Positions 1 through 10,424 of a stretch of 64,000 nucleotides of DNA are shown here, piece after piece. Position 1 is the stretch's first letter, and each line of letters opens with the position of its first letter. Below the pieces are notes generated by a model. That model was not told the origin of the DNA. It ran no database searches and was given only the letters and a program-made list of their open reading frames with translations. Source of the stretch: Humisphaera borealis (GTDB lineage: Bacteria > Planctomycetota > Phycisphaerae > Tepidisphaerales > Tepidisphaeraceae). The stretch lies in assembly GCF_015169395.1 (NCBI RefSeq), contig NZ_CP063458.1, positions 558,001-622,000 on the forward strand. The letters run 5' to 3'. A program made the translations under genes and the position numbers.

Positions 1-1
1 G

Positions 2-1750
2 GAGCAGCTCGTCTACGCCTCCGCCGGCGGACCCGCCCCGACTGGTGAAACACCAGCAACCGATCTCGTCGAGGCCGAACGTGTTCTCTCCGACGATCGG
101 CTTTTCCGCCGGATCGTCGTCCAGCGCAGCCGTAGCTATGTGAAGGAAAGCCAGATCGCCCAGGGTGGCCGCCAGGCGATCTTCCCCGTTCGCGAAGCGC
201 CGCGCGTCGCCGACTATCATCTCCGCAAGACCTACGGGCGGTTGCTGGGAATGGTCGAGACCGCGTTTAAGAAGGAAAAGCCCCTCTTCAGTCTCGCGAT
301 CTACAACCCCATGGGCTACCCAGCCCAGCCCGGCAAGGAAATCGTCGTCGGTGATGAACTGTTCCCTGGTGCCACCAAGGGCCGGCAGATGCAGATCGTC
401 GGCCTCATTCGTACCAGCTTCCTGAAGCGGTTCGAAAGCTCCGCCGAGGCCTTCCGCCGTTCGTGTCGGCTGCTCCTACTCAAGCTGCTGGCGTTCGCCG
501 AGGTTCATACCGAAACCCGCGAGGAACGCCAGCACCTGGACCGCTTCAAGTCCCGCCACGCCGAACTGGTCGGCCGGGTCGAGCGCGATCCGACGCTTTT
601 CGACGACCCCGACGCCGACGAATCAGAAGATCTCGTGCCGGTGGAGATGATCGAAGAGGCCGAGGCGAAAAAACTCCGTCGTTCCGAGTACAACGTCGCC
701 AAGATGCTCGATGAGACCCGCGACGACCTGGAAACCGTTGCCGATTTTCTGAAGGAGCTGGACCGGTTCGAGCCGGCGAACGACGACAAGCTCAAGGCCC
801 TCATCAGGCTCCTCAAGACCGATTCGGTCCTCAAGCACCACAAGGTGCTGATCTTCACCGAGTTCACCGACACCGCCCGTTACCTTGAAGCACAACTCGC
901 CGCTGCCGGCATCACCGGCGTCGCCGAGATCGACGGCTCCACCCGCGCCGACCGTGGCGACGTCATCCGGCAGTTCTCGCCGTACTACAACGGCTCCTCT
1001 TCAGGCGAACTCGCGGCCTCCGGCATGCCCGAAACGCGCGTCCTGATCTCCACCGACGTCCTCTCCGAAGGCCTGAACCTCCAGGACGCCACCCGGTTGA
1101 TCAACTACGACCTGCACTGGAACCCGGTGCGGCTGATGCAGCGGATCGGCCGCGTGGACCGCCGGATGAACCCCGAAATCGAATCGCTCCTGCTTGCCGA
1201 CGACCCCGACCAATCGTCGATCCGCGGCAACGTCGTCTATTGGAACTTCCTCCCGCCGGACGAACTGAACGAACTGCTCACCCTTTACAGCCGGGTGACG
1301 CACAAGACGCTGAGGATCAGTAAGACGTTCGGCATCGAAGGGCGCAAGCTACTGACCCCCGACGATGACTACGAGGCGTTGAAGGATTTCAACAAGGAAT
1401 ACGAAGGCACGCCGACGGACGAAGAGAAGCTGCACCTGGAGTATCTCAAGCTGGTCGCCGAGCACCCGGGCCTGGAGGAGAAGCTGGAGGCGATGCCGCA
1501 CCGCGCGTTCAGCGGTCGGTCGCACCCCAGACCGAATTCGCGGGCGGTCTTCTTCTGCTACGCGCTGCCTGGCCCGCCGAGCGCAGATGCGGCGCAGCCG
1601 ACACTGTTCACCCCCGGCGGCGAGCCGCTGCAATGGGTCGAAGAGACCGGCGAGACGCGCTGGTATCTGTACGATCTGGCGACAGGCAACATCAAGGAGT
1701 GCGCCGCTGACATAGCTGACGTCAGCGCACGATGGATGGCACGGCGGTAG
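2..1750 (+). CDS. SNF2-family helicase, C-terminal part (5' end outside window)
   Basis: The reading frame is open from base 2, so the gene starts upstream of the window. The visible part holds the second RecA-like domain of a superfamily 2 ATP-dependent DNA translocase: KVLIFTEFTDTARYL near 845-890, STDVLSEGLNLQDA near 1050-1090 and the arginine-finger motif QRIGRVDRR near 1138-1164. A family-specific C-terminal region follows (LLTPDDDYEALKDFN, VFFCYALPGPP). Proteins of this build often occur in phage-defence or restriction loci, for example the SNF2 helicase of DISARM, but no partner gene is visible, so that role is inference. The last 8-10 codons are shared, on the opposite strand, with a broken integrase gene, so the natural C-terminus was probably replaced at a recombination junction near 1715-1735. 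Confidence 0.8.
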   Translation, partial: EQLVYASAGGPAPTGETPATDLVEAERVLSDDRLFRRIVVQRSRSYVKESQIAQGGRQAIFPVREAPRVADYHLRKTYGRLLGMVETAFKKEKPLFSLAIYNPMGYPAQPGKEIVVGDELFPGATKGRQMQIVGLIRTSFLKRFESSAEAFRRSCRLLLLKLLAFAEVHTETREERQHLDRFKSRHAELVGRVERDPTLFDDPDADESEDLVPVEMIEEAEAKKLRRSEYNVAKMLDETRDDLETVADFLKELDRFEPANDDKLKALIRLLKTDSVLKHHKVLIFTEFTDTARYLEAQLAAAGITGVAEIDGSTRADRGDVIRQFSPYYNGSSSGELAASGMPETRVLISTDVLSEGLNLQDATRLINYDLHWNPVRLMQRIGRVDRRMNPEIESLLLADDPDQSSIRGNVVYWNFLPPDELNELLTLYSRVTHKTLRISKTFGIEGRKLLTPDDDYEALKDFNKEYEGTPTDEEKLHLEYLKLVAEHPGLEEKLEAMPHRAFSGRSHPRPNSRAVFFCYALPGPPSADAAQPTLFTPGGEPLQWVEETGETRWYLYDLATGNIKECAADIADVSARWMARR

Positions 1751-2682
1751 GTCGCCGTGCTGTAATGATTCCCCACCGTACGTCCAGACTTTTTCCGGTT
1801 CGGCTTCTGTCCCGGACGGCGATGAACTCGGGCGCGGGCATGCCGAGCGGCTTCCGCCTCGCGTGGCGAAAAGAGACAGGCGTCGGCAGGGCGATCGCCG
1901 TTCATGAAAACCTTCAGGATCGCCTGCGCCTTTGGACCGAAGTAGATCCTGCGTTCCTTTCCGTGGTGTGCGGTTTTGTGCGACTGGGGATGGAAGACCC
2001 AGACCGGCATGTCTCGATCGATGTCAACGGCGCGGAGCCTCACCAGTTCGTCGGCCCGGGCAGCGGTGAGCAGTTGGAGATCAATCAATGCGCGAACCTG
2101 TTGAGGCAGGCGGCGACGGACGGCGCGGATCAGGCGTCGGGGGACGGGCTTAACCCTGGGCCGCTACGGCGCCTCCCCGCGGCGCAGTGGTTCTACTGTG
2201 CGTAGTTGACCGCACACGGTTTCCGGAAGCATCTCGTGCGAGGCGGCCCAGCGGAACAGGGCGCGGACGCGACTGACCTGCCGATTGATGTGCCGGCGAG
2301 TCCATCCTGACCGGATCATTTCGCTCCGAACGGTCCGCAGAGCGTTGGGCCCGAACTGCAGTGCTGGCGTCGAACCGTAGAGGCGTTCGACGACGTTCAG
2401 TGCCGCCCGAATCGTATCGACCTCCGCGGCCGTGTACCGCTCCTTGGCCCAGGACCAGTAGGGGACCAGAAGGTTTCGCACGGTCGAAGTCGGAGCGGGT
2501 GCCACCAGCGGTAAAAGCACCCGCCCGTTGGCCAGCCACTGGGCGACGAATCGGTCGTACTTCTCTCGACTGGCCGGGTCACCGTACCGTCCAAGCCAAA
2601 TCTGTCGTCCGTCGACTTTGACGAAGGCTTGGCCACGCTGGTGGCGGGAATACTTGGGAATATGAGAGGAAAGCTTCGGCAT
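1729..2682 (-). pseudogene. Tyrosine recombinase (integrase) remnant with in-frame stop and lost C-terminus
   Basis: The N-terminal half (from ATG at 2682) has the SAM-like core-binding pattern of planctomycete tyrosine recombinases (MPKLSSHIPKYSRHQRGQ, LGRYGDPASREKYDR, RVRALFRWAASHEMLP). The catalytic half resumes in the same frame (VRALIDLQLLTAARADELVRL, with the arginine of box I in the ARADE segment). A single TAG at 2164-2166 separates them, giving LRRGEAP-stop-RPRVKP. Homology then stops at about 1730 after TYRRAIHRA, before the HxxR and tyrosine boxes, where the sequence runs into the 3' end of the helicase. Two independent lesions make activity very unlikely. Its 5' end lies about 100 bp from the 3' end of tRNA-Val, the usual geometry of an element integrated at a tRNA. 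Confidence 0.85.
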
Positions 2683-2786
2683 CGCTGCGGCTCCGGAAAA
2701 GGTGGTGCGCGCACCACTGATCCGTCTGCCGCACTGCCTTCCGGCAGGAAACGCTAACCCAGCGTTTCGGCTAGACATGTGTTAAA

Positions 2787-2860
2787 TGGGCGGTACAGGA
2801 CTCGAACCTGTGACCTCACGGGTGTGATCCGTGCGCTCTAACCAACTGAGCTAATCGCCC
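2787..2860 (-). tRNA. tRNA-Val (CAC anticodon)
   Basis: The minus strand folds as a 74-nt cloverleaf. The acceptor stem GGGCGAT/ACCGCCC has one A-C mismatch and the discriminator is A. The D arm is GCTC/GAGC, the anticodon stem CACGG/CCGTG carries the loop ATCACAC (U33, anticodon CAC), and the T arm is ACAGG-TTCGAGT-CCTGT. No CCA is encoded. CAC reads the valine codon GUG. The broken integrase begins just beyond its 3' end. Confidence 0.93.
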
Positions 2861-2960
2861 TGCATTGTCGACCGAAAGCTTACGAACTCTCGCGACCGAA
2901 ATCAATGTGGCGTTGGCGGCTTGCCGGCGGGCGTGGGGTGGCATTCGCCGGGCGGTGTCT

Positions 2961-3368
2961 TCAGGTCGTGGCTTGCGGGAGGTGGTCCGCGAGGGATTTC
3001 AGCCAGGCTGCATTGGCGGGGGGGAACTGGTAGTCGGGCAGCTCCGTCAGCGTCACCCATCGAAACTCCTGCGATGCCAAGGGCTTGGGGTCGCCGGCGC
3101 TCAGATCGCAGATGAAGGGATGAAGAACGACGGTCGCCGATGGATAGTCGTGCGTCGACGCCTGCAGCGTACTTCGCACGCTGACTTTGATATCGAGTTC
3201 TTCGGCCAGCTCCCGGCGAAGGGCGTCTTCGAGCGATTCGCCCGGCTCTACCTTTCCGCCGGGGAACTCCCAGAAGCCGGCGAGATGGCGGCCGTCGTCG
3301 TGGCGGCGGGTGATGAGCACCCGTCCCCGTTCAACGACGATCCCGATGACGACCTGAACTGGGGGCAT
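2961..3368 (-). CDS. mutT: Nudix hydrolase, MutT-like (d)NTP pyrophosphohydrolase
   Basis: This 135-residue protein carries a complete Nudix box (GGKVEPGESLEDALRRELAEE, matching GX5EX7REUXEEXGU) at about residues 37-59, preceded by WEFPGG. Size and motif spacing match MutT/NUDT1-type enzymes, which hydrolyse oxidised purine dNTPs such as 8-oxo-dGTP to the monophosphate and sanitise the nucleotide pool. The C-terminal WVTLTELPDYQFPPANAAWL is the usual MutT-family ending. It is cytosolic, with no signal peptide. It stands alone on the minus strand between tRNA-Val and the candidate small-RNA unit. The exact substrate cannot be told from sequence. Confidence 0.88.
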   Translation of the reverse strand: MPPVQVVIGIVVERGRVLITRRHDDGRHLAGFWEFPGGKVEPGESLEDALRRELAEELDIKVSVRSTLQASTHDYPSATVVLHPFICDLSAGDPKPLASQEFRWVTLTELPDYQFPPANAAWLKSLADHLPQATT

Positions 3369-3604
3369 GGCAAACGTGCTGTGGGCGGTGCGCGATCGTT
3401 GTGTGAACCGACGTCCGCCACACGGGACGCGGGCGCCGTCGTGGCGTTTTCAAGCGTGCTTTGCTGTTCTATCACGGACGGGTTAACCGACCAAGCCGGC
3501 GGGGCGAGCCGACCCGAAATCGGCTCGGCTAAAACCGTCGTAAATCCATATCATTATTATGTTTAAGTTCAACCAGTAGTCGTCCAATCCGGCGTATTGT
3601 TTCG

Positions 3605-3633
3605 TTGACAGGGGTCGCCCGCACCGCTATAGT
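3605..3633 (+). promoter_or_regulatory. Strong sigma-70-type promoter
   Basis: A perfect -35 box TTGACA (3605-3610), a 17-bp spacer and the -10 box TATAGT (3628-3633) predict transcription from about 3640. No open reading frame follows before the terminator at 3704-3747. Confidence 0.75.
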
Positions 3634-3639
3634 TTGCCC

Positions 3640-3747
3640 ATCGGCGGAGCGGAGAGATTCTCTCATTTCGCCAACAGACTAAGCGGCTTCTAAGCCGTGG
3701 CGCACTTCCGGAGGCGGTCTAGGAGCCACCCCTCCGGAAGTTTTTTT
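3640..3747 (+). ncRNA. Candidate small RNA (about 108 nt) of unknown family
   Basis: Between a consensus promoter (3605-3633) and a strong intrinsic terminator lies a short transcript without a convincing ORF. It can form hairpins at 3652-3664 (GAGAG/CTCTC) and 3684-3697 (CGGCT/AGCCG) before the terminator stem. It does not match the conserved cores of SRP RNA, 6S RNA, tmRNA or RNase P that I can recall. It could instead be an attenuated leader of the monooxygenase-fold gene that starts at 3908. Confidence 0.55.
3704..3747 (+). terminator. Intrinsic terminator of the candidate small RNA
   Basis: A perfect 11-bp stem ACTTCCGGAGG (3704-3714) / CCTCCGGAAGT (3731-3741) is followed by a run of seven T (3741-3747). 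Confidence 0.85.
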
Positions 3748-3907
3748 ATGTCCTGGTTTTTCGTTCCTTCGTTCTTCAATTCCTCCTCCTTCGCCTCGCC
3801 CGACATCACATCCCACGGCACGCTCGACGGATGATTCTTGTCAGCTTGATCGTTTGTCGCGCTCGGTATGCTTGACGGACCGACAGACCGCGTGGACCCT
3901 GTGGTCA

Positions 3908-4192
3908 ATGACGACCATCGGCATGCAGTACGACGTTCTTCCCGGCAAAGAGCAGATCTTTGTCGACGCCTTCATCCGCGTGCTCGAGGCGCTTAAGGGC
4001 GTGCCGGGCCATCAGGAATCGCACCTCTATGAAGACGTGCAGCAAAAGGGCACCTACCTGATTGTCAGCCAGTTCGCCCGAATGGAAGACTTCACCGCCT
4101 TTATTCACAGCGACGCGTTCAAAGCCGTCACCAACTGGGGCAAGGAAGAGATTCTCCGCGGCCGGCCGCGACACAAGGTCTACGCCCAGTAG
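3908..4192 (+). CDS. Antibiotic biosynthesis monooxygenase (ABM)-fold protein
   Basis: A 94-residue protein, MTTIGMQYDVLPGKEQIFVDAF..., with the small ferredoxin-like alpha+beta pattern of the ABM family (PF03992): a first strand, a helix carrying FIRVLEALKGVPGHQESHLYED, a strand TYLIVSQF and an acidic helix WGKEEILRGRP. Such dimeric proteins include heme-degrading or quinol monooxygenases and many of unknown substrate. No cofactor residues identify a reaction. The frame is open upstream to 3854, but the ATG at 3908 fits the family N-terminus; no clear Shine-Dalgarno sequence is seen. It ends 10 bp before the convergent DUF255 gene. A small RNA with its own terminator lies upstream. Confidence 0.7.
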   Translation: MTTIGMQYDVLPGKEQIFVDAFIRVLEALKGVPGHQESHLYEDVQQKGTYLIVSQFARMEDFTAFIHSDAFKAVTNWGKEEILRGRPRHKVYAQ

Positions 4193-4201
4193 GAACTGAA
4201 G

Positions 4202-6499
<2,298 letters not shown>

Positions 6500-6858
6500 G
6501 CGGTTGGCACAAGCTTAGGGGGGACGGACATTCTTGTCTTTCGCTTGTGTCCGAAAGAAGTACTCGAACGGCGACCGGTCGAAGGCGAAGCCTGACTGGT
6601 CTCTGGCGGTGGGGCAGACATTCTTGTCTGCCTCGGACCCGGTACGCCGGGGCCGAAGCTCTTTGGAAAGGCGATAGCGGTTTCGGACGGACGAGTACAT
6701 CCGTCCGAGACAGGCAAGAATGCCTGCCCCACCAGAACAGCCCGAGACAGACAAGAATGTCCGTCCCCCAAAATCAGTGCGCCGAAACTTTTCTCCGCGT
6801 CGTTCGTCAATGTGGGGAGGTCTGTGTCTGTCTTCTTCACCTGTTGGGAGGTTTCGCC
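6500..6858. repeat. Nested palindromic repeats in the DUF255/VWA intergenic region
   Basis: Four copies of a palindromic core of the type GACAGACATTCTTGTCTGCC lie at about 6521-6540, 6614-6633, 6708-6730 and 6746-6765. They form two concentric inverted repeats: an outer pair (about 6518-6540 with 6746-6769) and an inner pair (about 6609-6637 with 6703-6733). The same core flanks the element at 50480-50671. No gene is seen in this 360-bp gap; it must also hold the promoters of two divergent genes. Confidence 0.85.
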
Positions 6859-9800
6859 ATGCGATTCCGCGCCGCTCCGATCGGTATCTCTCTTGTCGCC
6901 GCTCTTTCCCTGGTCAGTTCCGGGCAGCAACCGCCGAAGCAACCGGACGGCAAGCCCGGCGTGGCCGAACCGGCGACCCGGCCGGCATCGCTGCGGGCGC
7001 CGGCGATCCTTGATGCCGACGGTAAGCCCGTCGCCGGTGTTTCACTGGCCCGGGCCGACGTCCATGCCATCGTCCGCGGCCCGCTCGCCGAGGCGATCGT
7101 CACGCTGACCTTCAAAAACACGCAGGATCGCGTGCTGGGCGGCGAACTCACCTTCCCGCTGCCCGATGGAGCGACCATCTCCGGCTACGGGCTGGATGTG
7201 AACGGCGTGATGGTCGACGGCGTCGCCGTCGAGAAGCAGCAGGCCCGCGTCATCTACGAAACGGAGATGCGCAAGACCGTCGACCCAGGCCTGGTCGAGC
7301 ACGTCATCGGCAACAACTTCCGCACCCGGCTCTACCCGATCCCCGCCAACGGCACGCGAACGGTCAAGGTGAGCTATGTTGCCGACCTCATCCCGACCGA
7401 AGGCCGCAAAGGGGCGGCTTTGTCGCTGCCGCTGGGACTGGGCGACAAGCTCGAACAGTTCGACCTGACGATCGCCGTCGAAGGCGCGACCGAAGAGCCG
7501 ACCGTTCGCGGCGGAACGTACGCCAACAGACCGTTCCAGCAGGTGGACCGCGGCTTCTTCCTCAAGGAATCCCTTAAAGACGCCAAGGCGGTGGAGACGC
7601 TGACGATCACGCTGCCCGAAGTGCCCGCGACGAGCGTGACGGTTCAGAAACCCACCGCCGAGCCGACCACGGTTGAAGAGCTCGAACAGCGCCGCAAGGC
7701 CGGGGCCGCTGCATCGTCGCAGGCGTTTTTCGTGCTGAGCGATACGCCCGCCATGCCCCGGCTCGAACCGGCGGCGATGGCCAATCGGCGCCTGCTGGTC
7801 GTCTGGGATGCCAGCCTCAGCCGCAAGTCTGCCGACCTCTCGCGCGAGCTGGCGTTGCTCGAAAAGAGCCTCGCCAAGCTCAACTACCCGAGTTTTGATG
7901 TCGTGCTTTTGCGGAACGATCTGGAACTGATGCAACCGACGTTCGGCGGATCGAAGGAAGAGGCCGCCAAGGCGATCGCTGCACTCAAAGCGGTGACGTA
8001 CGACGGCGCGACGAACCTCGGTGTGCTGTCGTTCCCGAAGAACCTGTCGGACCTGGGGCTTGTCGCCACCAAGAAGCTTCCGCCGAACTATGATTTTGCT
8101 CTGTTCTTCACCGACGGCGTCGGCAACCTCGGCGGCGAGAAGCCGGTGCGGGTGGACATCCCGGTCTGGGCGGTCAGCTCCGATGCCTCGGCCAATCACA
8201 ACGCGTTGCGGTCGCTCTGCCAGCAGAGCGGCGGGGCGTACCTGAACCTCAACCGCCAGGCGGACGACGCCGCGATCGGCACCATCGGTCAGCCGACGTT
8301 CTCGGTCATCGCGATCGAAGCGGACGCCAAGCAGGTCGCCGATATCACCCCCGGCGTGGGCACGGCGATCGCCGGCCGCGTGACGGCGGCGGGGCGGCTG
8401 CTCTCCGACGAGGCGAAGGTGACGTTCGTCTACGGCTACGGCAAAACCGAAACCAGCCGGCGGACCTTCACCATCAAATCCGCCGACGCCAGTGACGGCT
8501 CCCTCGTCGCCCGGTTCTGGGCCCAGCAGAAGGTGAACGAACTGGCGCTCGCCGGCGACGGCAGCCGCGACGAACTGCTGGCGATCGGCAAGCAGTACAA
8601 CCTGGTCACCCCGGCGACGAGCCTGCTCGTGCTCGAAACCGTCGAGCAGTACGTGCAGTACGGCATCGTCCCGCCGAAGAACCGCCCGGAGGTTTACGCC
8701 GCGTTCACGCAGCAGATCGAGAATCGGCGTGTCGCCAAGGAGAAGACGCAGGAGGAGAAGATCGCCCACGTGCTGCAGCAGTGGAACCAGCGCGTGGCGT
8801 GGTGGGAGAAGGAGTTCAAGTACCCGAAGGACCTGAAGTACACGCCGCCGGCCGGGGCCAAAGGCGAAGTTGCCGTCGCGGCTGGTGCGGTCCCGCCGCC
8901 TGGTGCGGTTGCCCCAACAGGTGCCGATCCTGTTGCGACACCGGCCCCGGGGGCGCCGCCTATGGTTCACGCGCCCGAGCCACGTCCGGCGGCTCAGGCC
9001 GCTCAGTCGGCCCAGCCCGGTCGTCCGCCGATGAACGATCGGCCGAGAGCGGGCAGCGACCCCCACGGCAATAACGCCCCCGACTTCAACCTGGCGACGC
9101 GCGACGACGCACGACCGCACCCAACGCCCGCAGGCGAGCGCGGCGGTGAAGGCGGCGGTGCATTGTTCGGCAACGGCGGGCAGAACGGGCAGGGCCGGGC
9201 ACAACGTGAGGTCCTTCAGCGTCAAATGGCCCTTTCCAAATCCCAGAACGGCGAATCCGAGCAAGACGTCTCCGGCCGGATCGACATCAAGGCCTGGGAC
9301 CCCAAGACCCCCTATATCGCCGCGATGAAAGCCGTCGCCGCCGACAAGGCGTATGACGTCTACCTCGCCCAGCGCGAGCAGTACGCCAAGAGCCCCGCGT
9401 TCTACTTCGACTGCGCCGAACACTTGCTCCGCGTCGGCCAGCGGCAGCAGGGCATCCGCGTGCTTACCGACGTCTTGGAGATGAAGCTCGAAGACCCCCG
9501 GCTCATCCGCATCGTCGCCCATCGCCTGCAACAGTTGGACGAGCTCGACCTGGCGATCGGCCTGTTCGAGAAGGTCAGCCGGCTGCGGCCGGAAGAACCC
9601 CAGAGCTTCCGCGACCTGGCCCTGGCGCTTGCGGCCCGAGCGGATCGCGCCCTGGCCGTCCCGGCCGACAAGCAGTCCACCGGCCAGATCGCCAGCGACT
9701 ACGGCCGGGCGCTCGACCTGCTCAACAAGGTGATCACCGGCAACTGGCAGCGGTTCGAAGACATCGAGCTGATCGCGCTGATGGAGGCCAACCGCATCAG

Positions 9801-10242
9801 TGCCCGTCTCGCCGCGACGCCCGGCCTGGGCGCGGTGCCCAATCCGATCGACGGTCGCCTTCGCAAGAACCTCGACTCCGACGTCCGCATCGTGCTCACC
9901 TGGGACGCCGACGCGACCGACATCGACCTCTGGATCACCGAACCCAGCGGCGAAGTCTGCATGTACAACCACAACCGCACCATCATCGGCGGGGCGATGA
10001 GCCGTGACTTCACCCAGGGCTACGGCCCCGAGGAATACTTCCTCCGCAAGACCATGCCCGGCGAATACAAGATCCAGGCCAACTTCTACGGCTCCAGCCA
10101 GCAGGAACTCACCGGTGCCTGCACCGTGCAGGCCACCGTCATCACCAACTTCGGCCGCCCGAACGAGCAGCGGAAGCAGATGACGCTACGTCTGACCAGC
10201 GCCAAGGAAGTGGCCACGGTAGGAACGGTGAAGCTCGAGTAG
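6859..10242 (+). CDS. Secreted VIT and von Willebrand A domain protein with C-terminal DUF2135
   Basis: The start at ATG 6859 is supported by GGGAGG 8 bp upstream and by the signal peptide that follows (MRFRAAPIGISLVAALSLVSSG). The 1127-residue product has a VIT domain at about 35-165 (AIVTLTFKNTQDRVLGGELTFPLP), a VWA domain from about 300 with the MIDAS pattern DxSxS in VVWDASLSRKS, a Pro/Ala-rich linker near 660-780, a TPR-like helical part (SRLRPEEPQSFRDLALALAARA) and a C-terminal DUF2135/YfaP-type domain (SDVRIVLTWDADATDIDLWITEPSG). This is the usual layout of planctomycete inter-alpha-trypsin-like surface proteins. Metal-dependent protein binding at the cell surface is inferred; the partner is unknown. 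The stop codon TAG at 10240 coincides with the start of a dispersed palindromic repeat. Confidence 0.88.
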   Translation: MRFRAAPIGISLVAALSLVSSGQQPPKQPDGKPGVAEPATRPASLRAPAILDADGKPVAGVSLARADVHAIVRGPLAEAIVTLTFKNTQDRVLGGELTFPLPDGATISGYGLDVNGVMVDGVAVEKQQARVIYETEMRKTVDPGLVEHVIGNNFRTRLYPIPANGTRTVKVSYVADLIPTEGRKGAALSLPLGLGDKLEQFDLTIAVEGATEEPTVRGGTYANRPFQQVDRGFFLKESLKDAKAVETLTITLPEVPATSVTVQKPTAEPTTVEELEQRRKAGAAASSQAFFVLSDTPAMPRLEPAAMANRRLLVVWDASLSRKSADLSRELALLEKSLAKLNYPSFDVVLLRNDLELMQPTFGGSKEEAAKAIAALKAVTYDGATNLGVLSFPKNLSDLGLVATKKLPPNYDFALFFTDGVGNLGGEKPVRVDIPVWAVSSDASANHNALRSLCQQSGGAYLNLNRQADDAAIGTIGQPTFSVIAIEADAKQVADITPGVGTAIAGRVTAAGRLLSDEAKVTFVYGYGKTETSRRTFTIKSADASDGSLVARFWAQQKVNELALAGDGSRDELLAIGKQYNLVTPATSLLVLETVEQYVQYGIVPPKNRPEVYAAFTQQIENRRVAKEKTQEEKIAHVLQQWNQRVAWWEKEFKYPKDLKYTPPAGAKGEVAVAAGAVPPPGAVAPTGADPVATPAPGAPPMVHAPEPRPAAQAAQSAQPGRPPMNDRPRAGSDPHGNNAPDFNLATRDDARPHPTPAGERGGEGGGALFGNGGQNGQGRAQREVLQRQMALSKSQNGESEQDVSGRIDIKAWDPKTPYIAAMKAVAADKAYDVYLAQREQYAKSPAFYFDCAEHLLRVGQRQQGIRVLTDVLEMKLEDPRLIRIVAHRLQQLDELDLAIGLFEKVSRLRPEEPQSFRDLALALAARADRALAVPADKQSTGQIASDYGRALDLLNKVITGNWQRFEDIELIALMEANRISARLAATPGLGAVPNPIDGRLRKNLDSDVRIVLTWDADATDIDLWITEPSGEVCMYNHNRTIIGGAMSRDFTQGYGPEEYFLRKTMPGEYKIQANFYGSSQQELTGACTVQATVITNFGRPNEQRKQMTLRLTSAKEVATVGTVKLE

Positions 10243-10262
10243 GGTCCGCCTTGGCGGACGCG
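10241..10262. repeat. Dispersed palindrome, GTCCGCC-TT-GGCGGAC type (copy 1)
   Basis: The sequence AGGGTCCGCCTTGGCGGAC plus GCG recurs directly at 46657-46678 and inverted at 46987-47009. Here, as at 46656, the repeat begins within the TAG stop codon of the preceding gene. Confidence 0.85.
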
Positions 10263-10286
10263 GCCGGACCGATCGCCTGCCGGCTT

Positions 10287-10404
10287 GAAGACTTACCACG
10301 AAGGCACGAAGGGCACGAAGGAACACGAAGAAGCGAGGAAATAGATTGTCATCCTCTCCTCTTCGTGGCTCTTCGTGTCCTTCGTGACTTCGTGGTAAGT
10401 CTTC
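10287..10404. repeat. Inverted-repeat element with CACGAAG arms
   Basis: A perfect 17-bp inverted repeat (GAAGACTTACCACGAAG at 10287-10303 and its complement at 10388-10404) encloses arms built of CACGAAGG iterations and an AT-richer centre. It lies between the convergent VIT/VWA and ferritin-like genes and encodes nothing visible. Confidence 0.8.
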
Positions 10405-10424
10405 GGGTTGGTGGGCGGGCGGCG

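Noticed and set aside
3681-3700. A tRNA-Arg anticodon arm (CGGCT-TCTA-AGCCG) in the small RNA
   Set aside because: No T arm (TTCGAxTCC), no D arm and no acceptor pairing are present.
7042-9972. 976-codon minus-strand open frame opposite the VIT/VWA gene
   Set aside because: It mirrors the plus-strand gene, has the His/Arg/Asp/Val composition of an antisense frame in GC-rich DNA, and no domain.
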